A stretch of 64,000 bases of DNA from Ligula intestinalis (GCA_036362985.1 JAYGXS010000009.1:12588032-12652031); one strand, 5' to 3'. Shown: positions 51,418 through 62,922, counted from the first letter of the stretch. Translations and numbers: made by a program. Notes: generated by a model not told the origin, from the sequence alone.

Positions 51418-52619
51418 TCAACGTTCTCGGGGGACACGAGACAGAGACAAGCCATCAGCAACGAAATTCTCATAACCGCGGACATAGCGTATGTGTGAGG
51501 TGAATTGAAAGATGTAGTCAAGATGACGTACTTCACGCGGAAAATATCGATCCGGCTTCGCTTTGAGGGCGTTAGTGAGAGGTTTGTGATCCTTGTTGAC
51601 CTGAAAATCTCTCCCCTTGAGCATACAACAAAAATTTTGGATAGCCAGGTAAATAGCGAGAAGTTTGCGCGCGAAAGTGCAATAGCGAGTCTGCACCGGC
51701 TTAGGCTTCTGGGAGAAGAAGGCTTGCGGCTGTAACTGATCGTGAATTTGTTGCTGCAGAACTGCGCCGACGGCAATTTTGGAGGCATCGGTGGTCAGAA
51801 TAAGCTGTGTATCGGCATCAGTGCTCAGATGATGAAGCAGGGTGACATCCGCGAGTGCTTTCTTGGCTGCCTTGAATGCTTCAAGAGCACTGGGTGAAAG
51901 TTGGAGCGACTTGGCCTTTGACTTCAGAAGATCCGTAAAAGCTGCCAGGGTGGCGGCGCAATTTGGTTTAAAACGCCGGTAGTAGTTAATAAGGCCGATG
52001 AAACGGCGGAGTTGAGTTATGGACTTTGGGGTTGAAAAAGACAACACACTTTGCACTTTCTCTGCAAAGGGTGTGATCCCATGTTGGTCAAGATGATGGC
52101 CAAGGAAATCCAGAGAAGTAACGCCAAAAAGACACTTATCGACGTTTAGCTGTAGACCATTTTGTTGAAAGCGATTGAAATCTTGGCGGTAGTGCTCCAC
52201 GTGTTCCTTGAAGGACGAGCATATGACAAGGATGTCGTCGATGTACACGAATTTGAAGGAGAGACCGCGCAAAATTTCATCGACAAAGTGCTTAAACTTT
52301 TGGGCTGCATTCCGCAAACTAAAAGGCATGCAAAGGACTTCGAAGAGGCCGAATTGTGTCGTGACGGCGGTTTTAGGGATGTCCTCCTCCGCGACCGGTA
52401 TTTGGTGGTATGCTCGCACGAGGTCAATCTTGGAAAAAATCGTCTTACATCCAATATATGTGAAAAGTCATGAATATAGGGAATCGGGTACCTATCCGGC
52501 ACTGTAGCTTGATCGAGAGCGCGATAATCACCGCATGACCGCCAATCATTGGATGACATTTTGGGAACCAAGTGCAGTGGTGAAGCCCATGGACTGGGCG
52601 AAAAACGGATAATCCCCAA
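51418..52619 (-). pseudogene. Gypsy RT and RNase H (CsRn1-like)
   Basis: Two overlapping frames. 52619-52146 starts with [11 protein letters not shown] and [20 protein letters not shown]. After a frameshift near 52420, 52419-51418 gives [46 protein letters not shown] (catalytic YIDD), [30 protein letters not shown] (RNase H) and [16 protein letters not shown]. It ends SRVPRE followed by a stop. Confidence 0.9.
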
Positions 52620-52852
52620 ATTAAAAAAATGTGCTCAAATTCGTTTTTTGTGATCTGCAGATTCTCAGGATGTAGCTGATGCGGATGAGCGTGGATCGGT
52701 CTGCCATTGATGGTGAGATTGTGGCAAACGGCGTGTTAAATTTGCTCCGTGAACTGACAGGGCTTAGAGAGGGAAGAATAATCCCTCAAGATATCAGAAA
52801 ATGGCGGGCTTGGCATGGCCAATTGGATACCAGCGGAAGGCTCACGCGAAAC

Positions 52853-53173
52853 TTACCCGACAGTAAACAGCTGAGTGGTACGGTCTAGCAACTTCTGGTG
52901 TTTGAGGTCGACTGTGAGGCCGAAATGCGACAGGAAATCCGCTCCAATGATAGGCGACTGGACGTCAGCCTGGATGAAAACCCGCTGGAAGTGGCGACGT
53001 AGCCCAAGTTCTAAATTAAGGGACCGTTGACCGAACGTGGCCATAGTAGTGTTGTTCGCAGCCTGCAGTGTAAACTGCGATGTCTGGAGATTATGATGTC
53101 GAGGGGGCGGTAAAACGCTAACCTCGACACCGGTATTGATCAAGAAACGGAACCCAGTGGACATGTCGGTCAC
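52853..53173 (-). pseudogene. Gypsy protease with altered active site
   Basis: GFRFLINTGVEVSVLPP corresponds to FLVDTGAEVSVIPP of the clade; the catalytic Asp is Asn here. It then gives SPIIGADFLSHFGLTVDLKH, the usual second motif. The element is therefore protease-dead. Confidence 0.85.
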
Positions 53174-53220
53174 ATAAAACAGGTGACTGTGTCACGCTTG
53201 GCCAGCACTAGTCGTCGCCA

Positions 53221-54237
53221 TTACTGGCTGGTGGCGCCATTTCCCGAACGGGAACGTCTAGCGTAAGAGCAGGGTGGGACACATTTAATAGCATCCAGTG
53301 CAAATGTGCGGTGGTACCAGCAGACTTTGTCATCTGCACGCTCTTTTGAACTGGAGCGATTGCGGTTTGTAGAGGAACGACCGGTTTGTAGCCGGTTGAG
53401 TGTTGAACACATTGCGCGCATTTGAGAGCAGAATAACCTGACAATATTTTAAGATCCTGCAGGTCGTCATTTCTGTTGGCTGGAACGTCTCGAATCGGTT
53501 GGGAGGGTGAACTAGACCGCGGGGACGAAGTATCAAGCGATTTAGTGGACTTTCACTGCGTACCTATCCGGTTTACGGTCGGATCGTGGGGCGGAAACCT
53601 GGGAGACGGCCTGCTGAGGTTCAGAGGTTAAGGCTTTTTTTAAAGCGTACGAACTAGTACCTGGGTAACATTGTTGAATTCGGTCTGCATTCTCCTCGAG
53701 TTTGGTCAGCGGAACATCGTGGTCGAGTAGGGGGAGAACCTGTTGCATTGGATGGGATAATTTATGCATCCAGATGCGACAGAAAATAGCATCGTCTAAT
53801 GTGCGACCAGCAAGCAAGTGATGCATGTGGAGCATCAGAAAAGAGAGAGTTTGATCGCCAAGCTTGACATTGTTGAGGAGCTGACGAAGCTTACTGCCGG
53901 TGGATTGTGCCGTACGTTCGAGAGTAGCTTGTTTTAAGCAAAAGTAAGACTTAACTTTAGGGATACGATCAAGGAGATCCTGGACTTTGAAAACAAGGTC
54001 AAATGGTTAGTACTGTACGATGTATGCGTAACGCGTACGCTTGCTAGTAAGCTGAGGTGAGGCAAAAACGACCTCGACTTGTTTGAACCACACGGTTGGA
54101 TCGCGAAAGTCGTACTGGGGTAGCTTGACGGATATCTGAAAAGCATGAGGCTCGACATGATCAGCTGGTGTACACGACTCGTTAGAAGCAATATCATCTT
54201 CTTCGGTTGCGTAAAATTGTTTGTATTCGTCGCCCAT
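53221..54237 (-). pseudogene. Gypsy gag with CX2HX9CX3C box
   Basis: It starts MGDEYKQFYATEED and has VKLPQYDFRDPTVWFKQVEVVF, frameshifts near 54000, then LHMHHLLAGRTLDDAIFCRIW and LPPLLDHDVPLTKLEENADRI. It ends with VCWYHRTFALDAIKCVPPCSY, which has the CHCC spacing (C-x2-H-x9-C-x3-C) that I recall as the gag signature of the CsRn1 clade, unlike the common CCHC knuckle. Confidence 0.8.
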
Positions 54238-54319
54238 GGTGAAAAACGCATGAACGGTACAATCAAACGTGAAAAACGGGTGAATGGAATAAATAGTAAT
54301 GGGTGGATAACGATAGAAA

Positions 54320-54330
54320 CGGGGTCACCA
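54320..54330 (-). promoter_or_regulatory. Candidate tRNA-Trp primer-binding site
   Basis: Minus strand TGGTGACCCCG lies about 85 bases upstream of the gag start codon. Confidence 0.55.
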
Positions 54331-54335
54331 AATAT

Positions 54336-55120
54336 AAAGAGGCTTTATCACTACAAATATAGAAAACATCTTAGAAAAAACGTAACTGTGTAAGCTAACA
54401 ACTAGTGAGTAATGTACCAGGCTATCCTAGCGAAAAAAGCGTACAAATGGTAGACGATGAAAACAATGAAGATAAGGAAACGATACAACTCACTTAGATC
54501 CTTCAGGATCCTTGCTAGCAATAGCCAAGAAATTGACTTGCCAAAGGATGACTTCGTGAAGACTGGGATCCAAGTTTGTGGGTCGCAATCGTGAGATTTC
54601 AGAGAAATCTCGTTGATAAATTGCTGTTGAATTCTCCTGAGCCAAGGAATGATCATCAGAGAAAGGTGTCGTGGAAGGGCGAAAGAAACAGCGGCAGGTG
54701 AGGAGAGAAATTGAGCTGTGAATAATTGTTACCAAGAAAGTTGCCAGCGAAGAGCACGCAATCGGAAACGGAAGTGCTGTATTATAGTTAAAACAAACTT
54801 ATTTGAAACAGTGATAAATTTAAACAATGCATGAGTTAAGTTAAGAGCCCACAAATTTAAATATACTAACTAATATTGACAAAGAGTAAAAGGTTGAACA
54901 TACTGAGAGAATAAAAGAGCATAAACAATGTTTATATCCCAGTACAAGTTAATGCACCTGCCCATTAGTCGCACAGAATGTATGTGGTTTAAGATGCTAT
55001 GCGCTTAATCAGCGAACCTAAAGATATTCAGTGAGCGGACTTTCGAGTGACCTGGGTTTGAAGGTGATGTACTTCGCATTGATTTTTTGAATGGTTTTGC
55101 CTGTGTTGGTCATGTTGTTT
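54336..55120. other. Probable LTR remnant and unassigned sequence
   Basis: The part nearest 54336 should be LTR of the adjacent gypsy element. No internal evidence fixes its end. The rest is AT-rich with no features. Confidence 0.4.
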
Positions 55121-55124
55121 TTTT

Positions 55125-55200
55125 AATAATAAGGTTAATAATGAGGTTTATTTGTAAAGCACATCTTTGGCTCCGTCAAAAACCCCTAAAGGCAGGAAAA
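55125..55200 (-). mobile_element. Isolated LINE-B 3' end
   Basis: GCCAAAGATGTGCTTTACAA plus an ATAAACC/ATTATTAA tail on the minus strand, as at 49330-49370. It lies head to head with the LINE-B copy that starts at about 55360. Confidence 0.6.
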
Positions 55201-55779
55201 ACCCTAACCCAAACCCATTCTTTCGCAGTAACTATTGTTTTTGTTTTGGTCTTTTGCTAGGTCAATAGTCTGCGAAATAATAAGTTTGTTTTTAGTGAAA
55301 AAACCTGACTTCTAAGGTAGAAAAACATAAAATAAAATAATTATACATTGAACCACTTATCTTTCAAAGCTAAGTGAAATAGATATTTTTTATCAGATTT
55401 CATCGTTACTTGCTGAAGTTACTAGCTTAATTGTTGTTATTTATTTGCATATCTAACACTTTCGCAACTGCACATGCCGGTAGTTGTCTTTTTTACCGAT
55501 AGGCCAAAATATACATTTTTATACTGTTTCATCGACATAGCCTCATTCTAGTTCCGGTAGATTCACGTAAAAAGCAAGTAATCTATTGCGTAAATACTGA
55601 AGAATATCTAAAAATTTTGTACTATATCAATTTCCAGCAAGAAATAGTTTGTATTACTCGAGATACTATTAGAAATAATTTTCACCCTGCGAAGCCTCTT
55701 CGGTTATTCAAATTTTCTGTCGCAGTTTTGTGCATAACTTTGCTTAGAACATATCCTATCACTCACTTTCTATTCAATA

Positions 55780-56466
55780 TGATACCCAAGCCACAACTGA
55801 GACGTAAATTAACCCGGAATACCAATTCTCCTAACGATAAACCCATCTTAAGCATGAAGAAACTTGATCTTGATGCTTTAGACAACTTTAGTAAGCTTTA
55901 TAACCAATATGCTTGTCTGTGCCATCTTTGATGGAAAGGTATCTACGCTCACTTCTCAGCAATGTGAGAAACTAGAGCCTTTCGTCAATATGGTGTCTAC
56001 TGAGACCCGTGATCGGCAAAAAAGTAATTTTAATTTTCGTTGGAAAAATGCTTCGAAAGATAAACTACCTACAGATGTTGCTGTTCAGTTTCTTTACTCT
56101 TGGGGCTTTAATTTTAAAGTTGTAGAGGCTAAAAGACTCTCATCCCGAAGTAAAAACCCGCCGATTGTCGTAAAACTTTTTTCGGCGATAGAAGTAGACC
56201 TCATATTCTCTCAGCATGAGCGGTCAGCCAACTATTTAAAGGAAAATAAACTTTACATATGCAGGGATAAAACGCCAATGGAGCGTCGGGTTTTATCTAA
56301 AGTAGCAAATGAGAACACTGGCTCCGGTTCAACAAAACCAAAAGTTGTTTCTGAGGCCGGCCCTCCCGCTCAGGTAAGCCCACATCTCTCTGGATCAATT
56401 TCAGTTTCCCCTGATACTTTTCCCATTCACCTTACTCGTGATTCGAGTGAGATTGAAGCCTCGTGA
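55780..56466 (+). pseudogene. LINE-B copy 1 ORF1 (N-terminal part)
   Basis: MIPKPQLRRKLTRN and KKLDLDALDNF in one frame, then IFDGKVSTLTSQQCEKLEPF and DVAVQFLYSWGFNFKVVEA, AKRLSSRSKNPP, FSQHERSANYLKEN and CRDKTPMERR in the next. About 70-80% identical to copy 2 by eye. A premature stop follows DSSEIEAS. Confidence 0.82.
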
Positions 56467-56496
56467 AGTTGTTCTCCTTCTAAGCCAACCACGTCT

Positions 56497-57531
56497 GTGA
56501 TAGCTTTGAATTCCGATAAACCTATGAACGCCCCTAGTAAATCTACGTCAGTTTTCAAATTCGGCAATATGAGTACCGATAATAACTCAGTATCTAACAA
56601 AGACCCAACCGCTCAAGCTAGCGCTTTTTCTATCCCCAAATCTCATCAACATCCCCAAGTAATTCAGCCAGCTTATAAAATTAACCGTTTTTCAAAACCA
56701 GTCATGCAATTTTCGAAGGCAAATTTTCTGTCAAATTTTGATATAATGCCTCAAAATCCTATATTTAAGCCCCCTTCTGGTTATCCCATGCCACACTTCA
56801 GCCGCCCTTTCTATGGAGCCCCCTCTAATATGCCTTTCTACAATATGCACCGTTCATTTGATAATAATTACTTGACAAACTGTAGACCAGGGCCAGTTTG
56901 CATTCCACCTTTTGTTTCTCCCATGCCGTTTCCCTTTCCGCCGACAAGTTTTCCTTTTTTTAGAAATACTGACGAGCGTAACCTGAATCTGAAGGATACG
57001 CTCAGTATAATCTCACTCAATGCGAGATCAGTTGTTAATAAGATGACAGAACTTAAAACAGTAGCATTTGAGCTTGATCCAGATGTGCTCTGTGGCACTG
57101 AATCTTGGACACACTCTCTTCTTTCTGACTGGACACTTGCCATAGATAATAATAGTTTGTACAGACAAGACCGCATTGAAAAGCGTGGCGGTGGTTGCCT
57201 TCTTTATATCAAATCATCCTTTGTACATTTCCCGTATCACCTGAGCATTTCGTCATTTTCTGGAAATTTTTGTCGTATTTCAGTCATCCTGCCACACAAT
57301 AAAAAAGCGATAATTGGGTGTGTCTTCAATCCTCTCTGTAACTCAAGTAATGTAATGCAGCTGTGTGAAATTTTTGAAAAAGTTGCAGAGATTCAATTCG
57401 ATGTCAGAATAATTGTAGGTGATTTAATCTGCCAGACATTGACTGGCATGCAAATACCTGTCCACCAAGATTGCAGAAATTGGTTGAAACTATTTACTTT
57501 TCAAACAGGTCAAAACTGGTCAGTTCAGTGA
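56497..57531 (+). pseudogene. LINE-B copy 1 ORF1 tail fused to AP endonuclease
   Basis: The Pro/Asn/Phe-rich ORF1 tail (FSKPVMQFSKANFLSNF; PMPFPFPPTSFPFF) runs straight into the endonuclease: NTDERNLNLKDTLSIISLNARSV, CGTESWTHS, RQDRIEKRGGGCLLYIKSSF. Here one extra T in the T run puts ORF1 and ORF2 in one frame. The GDFN motif is decayed to GDLI. Confidence 0.82.
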
Positions 57532-57839
57532 CCAGAAATGTAAAAATATAAGATTTAATTTTTACAAATGATGTCCACCCTCTTTTTATGAATTTTCATC
57601 GTGATATTTTCACAAGTGACCATGCCTTAATTCACTGTTGTTTTCCAGCCTCTGTTTCTAAAAAGCCCGATGTAAAATGCAATAACCTCGACTTTGGTAA
57701 CGTGTACCATGAATTAGTAAATGATTTCGTAAGTACCCTAGATTAGCATAGCATATTTTCAACTAACGATCCCTACTTCTTCCAGGAGTTATTACAAAAC
57801 CTTACAGAAAATATTCAGGCTCTTACCCCACTTAAGATT

Positions 57840-58790
57840 TTTAAATCAAATTCAGCTTCATCTACTGTGCCACATTTTCTCCTAAATAGACTTCAGAAAT
57901 TACAAAAACAACTTAAGGATACGTCTAATAGCTCTTTATCAGTTCACTTAAGAATAGCGCAAATATTTGAATTAGCGCTTAAAATAAGGCTTGCACGAGA
58001 TAGGCGTAGAGAGGCCACAGCATTAATTGATGCGAATTCTTCCAGATCAGTTGCTCAAGTCTTCCGTCTTCGATCAGCTAAGCTTCAGAAAGTCATTCCA
58101 CCCTTATTCAATGGCAACAATCATTTTATTACAGAGGATTTGGAGAAAGCAGCATTGCTAAATTCATTTTTCGCCGAGTTCTTTACCATCGAAACTAGCC
58201 CCACTCCTGTAATCCCCCTGCTGTGTGATTCAAATCTTAGTACCCTTAATTTCTCACCCGCTTGTATTCAAAAAGAAATAAGTCGCCTTAAAAATTCACA
58301 TTCGGTAGGAACTGATAACATTCCAAACTCACTCATCAAACAATTAAGAGATTTCCCACCCTTACTGAGTAAGTTATTTTCAGTGTTTCTTGAGAATGGC
58401 TTTTTCCCGGACTACTGGAAAACTTCTATTATATTTCCCGTATTTAAATCTGGTTCCCGATCAGATATTCACAATTATCGCGGTGTTCATAAAACGCCCT
58501 CTCTGGCTAAACTCTTTGAAAAACTTATTGCCAAAAAAATTACAGATGTCTGCACAAACAATAACATTCTCAGCTCCTCACAGCATGGCTTTTTACCGGA
58601 CCGAACTTGTGAAACATGCCACATGTCTTTGCTAAATCTACTTACTTCTCTTCGTAATGATCATCTATCTGTGGAAGTTATCTATTTTGACCTAAGTAAA
58701 GCATTTGATAAAGCTCCTCACAGGAGGCTCCTAGCCAAACTAGAGGCTATAGGATTTCGTAGTCCACTTACTGACTTCATCAGATCTAAC
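57840..58790 (+). pseudogene. LINE-B copy 1 reverse transcriptase, N-terminal part
   Basis: HFLLNRLQKLQKQL, KIRLARDRRREATALIDANS, LKNSHSVGTDNIPNSLIKQL, FFPDYWKTSIIFPVFKSGSR, HGFLPDRTCETCHMSLLN and YFDLSKAFDKAPHRRLLAKL. Truncated before the catalytic box by the junction with a CR1-like fragment. Confidence 0.88.
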
Positions 58791-58794
58791 AAAT

Positions 58795-60968
58795 TGGCGC
58801 GTCTTTCGAAATCGGTTTGACTTTTTCGGACTCCCAGGGATTTAGTCGTTTCGGGATTTCACACTTCTGGACACTCTCGCGGACTCCAGATATTAAGCAT
58901 TGGATACTATTCAACAATCTCGTCATCGTGGAATTTTTATTGTGTCGAAATTCATCAGAAGACGGAATCAAAGTGGAATTTGTTGCTAAAGTCGTTGAAC
59001 TGAACTCGCAACCTACAAACAAACAAGCGAAAACAGCCTAAAAAGACCAAGGTGCTAGGATCTCAAGCTTTCTCGAAGATTAGCAGTTATTCAGGACCTC
59101 GAAGATCTACAAACGGCTGAGTCGTTCCTGAATATCCTGCATACTGTTTATACATATTTGAAAGTGCTTCTCAGCAATTAGGCGTATTGTTTTCTCAGTC
59201 TGCTCCAAATATTTGCAATACTCTACACACCGTCGGAAGATTTTCCTTATTTTGAATATCAGTCAACACACTACGTCACAGTCACAAACGCAAATTTAAA
59301 ATTTTGAATTTAATCGTTTCGTTTACAACTAAAATGGACGTAGAAACTATTGCTCTCGATAATTCTACAAAACTGCCAGCGGGGCTGGGAATCGAACAGC
59401 GGATACCTCGGGTGGAAGTCGAATGGCTAACCGATGGAGCTATAGAAGCGTATAGCCGTAAGGATCAAATTCAGTCATCAAATACAAAATCTCGGTCACG
59501 AAGCTTATTGAAAAGTTCTCCTGCCAAGCTAACTAAAATTCTTAAATGTTTAAGGGAGGCAACTCATAAAGATGAAGCCAGCCTATCATATTTTACCGTT
59601 CTTAACAAATTTACGAAACTTGAGGAAGTGGTTAATAGTCTTAGAGTGGAGCTGGAAGAGCTGAAGAAATTTTCTCGATTTCACCCGCATGAGGAAACAC
59701 TGGTGATGCATGAACTTAAGGGAGGGGACCTAACGTACGCAGCAGCAGAATCTCTCGCCGAAGCGTCTGCGCACAAAAACGATCAGGCAAGTAACATTAA
59801 TGGTCAAGTTGTCCTCGACGAGGAGCGCCGTGATCAAGATTCTACAGAAACATCTCCAACGATCTGCGGGACTAATACTTTGCGCCCAATCTCAGCACAT
59901 GAGGAACTTTCCGAATTAAAAACCCCGCTAATTATAGGCTAATTTTCCGGACCGAAAGTGCAAAATGTACCCAGCACATCAACCACTCCTAGTGGGTATG
60001 CTAAGGCTGCATACAAATCACAGAAGGAAACCAAAAATGTAGAAGGGGGGCAGCAGGAAGCCAGACCTGATCGGTGCCATCCCAGACTCCAAAAGAAGCC
60101 TATCTCTGGTGATGGTAGTGAAAACGCAAAGTCAAAAACTATTCCTAACAACATCTCGGGGTCTTCCAACAGCAGTAAGACTGGAAATACATCATGGGTT
60201 TCCCTTGACCGACAAAACTGCATAGTTGTTCATGACGAGTCAAACGGAACTACAGGTAAGGTATTACGGAAGTCGTCCATAAATCGGAAAAAAACATTAT
60301 CATACAAGGTTCTCCTGAGTCCACGTTTGACAGTACAACGGAACGAGTTGCACACGACTATGATCGAAGACACGAATACGTCAGCGCTGTCCTAAAGAAT
60401 GGGGAAACCTATACAGTACATAAAGCCTTCCGTCTGGGTAAAGCAGACCTAGGCCGCGACCTACAAACAAACCCAAGGCCTCTCAAAGTTATATTTGATA
60501 ACGAAGGCTTGGCATCAAAATTGCTAAAAGGAAAAACGGCCTTACGAAATTCGCACAAGCAAGTGTTTTTTCAGCCAGAATACGAGCCGAGGGAGCGGAT
60601 GAAAATGAGGCAACTAAGGCTAGAATTGAGAGAGAGGACCGAAAGCGGGGCAAAGGGCCTGAAAATAAAAGATGGGCAAATAATACAAGTCAAGGAGCCC
60701 TTCCTCTGGCCAAAACCTGTCACGATGAGGGTTGGGCCTCACGGAGTAAACTGTCACTAAAGGCTCTAACCGCAAATGTACAAAGCTTGTTTAACAAGCT
60801 GGACGAACTAAAAAACTTGGTCGAGGAGGTGAAACCAGACATCATGGCTTTAACTGAAACCTGGCTTTCAAAAGATATCGCTGATTCTGAATTATCACTT
60901 AGAGGATATCAGCTTTTCAGGAAAGACAGAACAACTAGGGGAGGAGGGCTTATAGTAAGAATTGACCT
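58795..60968 (+). mobile_element. CR1-like LINE 5' fragment
   Basis: Homologous to the 5' half of the nested CR1-like element: 5' region (ELNSQPT; SFLNILHTVYTYL), ORF1, and the start of the endonuclease (QSLFNKLDELKNLV; LTETWLSKDIADSELSLRGYQLFRKD), cut at GLIVRID. The 8-mer TTGGCGCG occurs at both borders (58794-58801, 60968-60975). Confidence 0.82.
59304..60760 (+). pseudogene. CR1-like ORF1 protein (second copy)
   Basis: 59304-59942 starts MDVETIALDNSTKLPAGLGIE and has a coiled-coil-like LNKFTKLEEVVNSLRVELEELKK. 59958-60395 carries SGYAKAAYKSQKE and QKKPISGDGSENAK and the strand NCIVVHDES, and 60509-60760 has LASKLLKGKTALRNSH and RERMKMRQLRLELRE. Frameshifts separate the parts. Confidence 0.75.
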
Positions 60969-61152
60969 TGGCGCGCAACTCGATTTTTTCGCAGCTAAGT
61001 GAATTTTCAAATTTTAATAGGATTTTATCGCATCCTGTCGACTTTATTAGCATAATTGTTGTTCATAATTCAAATTTTTAACCCCTAAGCCACTCCACAA
61101 ACCGGTGGTCATTTTCTTTGTCTATAGGTTGAAATATACAGTTTTCTACTGT

Positions 61153-61348
61153 TTCAACCGACATAGCCTCCTAGGAATTCTCTAAGATTCAGTTGAATAA
61201 CACGTAATTAATTGCGTGAATATTAAATCAGATTGTATATTTTGAAAGAATACTCTTTTCCCCACAAGAAATAGTGCACACTGGTCGAAATATAAATCTA
61301 GATATTTTTCACCCTACATAGCCTCATAATTTCAACCGACATAGCCTC
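61153..61348 (+). repeat. Reiterated module in the LINE-B 5' region
   Basis: TTCAACCGACATAGCCTC occurs exactly at 61153-61170 and 61331-61348, each with a related GAAATATA block upstream. Copy 1 has variants at 55527-55544 and 55681-55700. It may be promoter-like 5' monomers. Confidence 0.65.
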
Positions 61349-61557
61349 ATCTGAACGTTTATTTTAGATTGCAAATTTTAAAAAGATTTCGCAATTTCCA
61401 ACAAGATTCAGTTTACACTTGTTGCAATATCAATCGAGTGAGTGTTCATCCAGCGTAGACTCGTCAATTTTATTCTCTGTATAAGAGAAACTTTCTTGCA
61501 TAGCCTTGATTCAAAATATATCTAACTGCATATCCTTCTGATATTTTAAACTTCAAT

Positions 61558-62922
61558 ATGAAATTACAGTCAGTTTTTAGACGAAAATCCCCCTTTAACG
61601 ACCCTCTTGGTGTTAAATTTTTCCAAGATCAACCCGTCTTAAATATGAAAAAACTGAATCTTGACGCTTTGGACACTTTTAATAATTTCATGTCTCAATA
61701 TGGATGTTTGCTTACGGTTCTCAGTACCATCTTTGATGGAAATGTCTCTTCGCTCACTTCTCAGCAATGTGAGAAATTAGAGCCCTTGATCAATTTGGTG
61801 TCTACTGAGACCTGTGACCGGCAAAAAAGAAGTTATAATTTTCTTTTAAAGAATGTCCCAAAAAGTAAAATTCCGCTAGACGTCGCCTGTCAATTCCTTT
61901 ACTCGTGTGGCTTTGACTTTAAGGTCGCAGAAGCTAAAAGATTGTCCTCTCGAAGCAAAAATCCGCCGATTTTGGTAAAACATTTTTCGGCGATAGAAGT
62001 TGACAACCTCTTCTCTCAGCATGAGCGTTCAGCTCAATACCTGAAAAAACATAAGCTTTTTATATGTAGGGATAAAACCCCCATGGAACGTAGGATTTCG
62101 CCTGCATCTACAAAAACTAGGCCCACTCCTACTCATACTATTCCAAATGTGGTATCTGAGGTCGACGCAAGTTCACGTCCCTCCGGATCAGGGACAACGA
62201 TAATTTCACCCGAAAACTCACCTGCAATCTTTACTCCTGGCTCGAGTGAAATTCCATCGCATTCCGAGCGAACCTCGCCTGCTAAAGAGGCTAAACCTAA
62301 TAGACCTAAAAGTGCCCCCCGTAAATCGAAGCCAATTGCAAAAATCAGTAATTTACATAATTATGGGAACAATACTAACATTTCAGCATCTACACCAGAT
62401 GTCAACCCTCACGTTTTTAATTTTCCAATCCCCAAAATGGCCCAAAATCCACAATTAATTCACTCTAATAATACTATGAATAGCTTCTCGCAACCTTCAA
62501 TGCCATTTTCGAATGCCCGTCCTCCGACAAATTATGCTGACACTTCAGCACCTATAGCAGATGTAAATACTCGCGTTAGTTATTTTCCAAACCCGAAAAA
62601 TGACCAAAATCAACACATTATCAAAACCACTAATTATGATCATAGTCTTCCATACCCATTTAGGTCATTTTCAAACGTGCGTTTTCCGAAGAATTATGCT
62701 AACTCTCATCATAATCATTTTTTACGACCGCCTCCTACTTTTCTTACTCCACAAAACGGGCACCCTTTCCTCAATTTTCAAGCAAATCTGCCACCATACA
62801 ATAATCCTAATATATTTGACAATTATATTTCAGCTAATTGTAGACCACAGCAATCTTGCTTTTCGCCTTTTGTTTCTACCATGCCAGTTCCCTGTCCGTC
62901 ACCAAGTTTTCCTTTTTTATAA
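61558..62922 (+). CDS. LINE-B ORF1 protein (intact)
   Basis: 454 codons from ATG to TAA at 62920-62922. Residues about 20-70 are KKLNLDALDTFNNFM and SLTSQQCEKLEPLINLV. Residues about 85-180 (YNFLLKNVPKSKIPLDVACQ, FDFKVAEAKRLSSRSKNPP, FSAIEVDNLFSQHERSAQYL, CRDKTPMERR) have the alternating strand/helix look of an RRM-like fold. The remaining 270 residues are low-complexity Pro/Asn/Ser/Phe-rich. No coiled coil or CCHC knuckle. Probably an RNA-binding ORF1p. I do not recognise a named family. The start ATG fits the conserved upstream region in both copies. Confidence 0.85.
   Translation: MKLQSVFRRKSPFNDPLGVKFFQDQPVLNMKKLNLDALDTFNNFMSQYGCLLTVLSTIFDGNVSSLTSQQCEKLEPLINLVSTETCDRQKRSYNFLLKNVPKSKIPLDVACQFLYSCGFDFKVAEAKRLSSRSKNPPILVKHFSAIEVDNLFSQHERSAQYLKKHKLFICRDKTPMERRISPASTKTRPTPTHTIPNVVSEVDASSRPSGSGTTIISPENSPAIFTPGSSEIPSHSERTSPAKEAKPNRPKSAPRKSKPIAKISNLHNYGNNTNISASTPDVNPHVFNFPIPKMAQNPQLIHSNNTMNSFSQPSMPFSNARPPTNYADTSAPIADVNTRVSYFPNPKNDQNQHIIKTTNYDHSLPYPFRSFSNVRFPKNYANSHHNHFLRPPPTFLTPQNGHPFLNFQANLPPYNNPNIFDNYISANCRPQQSCFSPFVSTMPVPCPSPSFPFL

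Larger units (their letters stand above)
51400..54335 (-). mobile_element. Gypsy retrotransposon with CsRn1-like gag box, 3' truncated
   Basis: Minus-strand gag (from 54237), protease, RT and RNase H, ending at about 51400 without integrase or 3' LTR, next to a LINE-B fragment. The candidate primer-binding site at 54320-54330 reads TGGTGACCCCG, as in CsRn1-clade elements primed by tRNA-Trp (from memory). An LTR should lie right of 54335, but with no second copy its extent cannot be set. Confidence 0.85.
55360..58790 (+). mobile_element. LINE-B copy 1, 3' truncated and degenerate
   Basis: Collinear with copy 2 (from about 60976): shared 5' region, ORF1, AP endonuclease, then RT up to LEAIGFRSPLTDFIRS, where similarity to the fragment at 51.0 kb ends. 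ORF1 has a frameshift near 55917 and a stop at 56464; the endonuclease is decayed after about 57400. Confidence 0.88.

Noticed and set aside
56868..57176. 102-aa minus ORF inside LINE-B copy 1
   Set aside because: Antisense shadow of the endonuclease frame.
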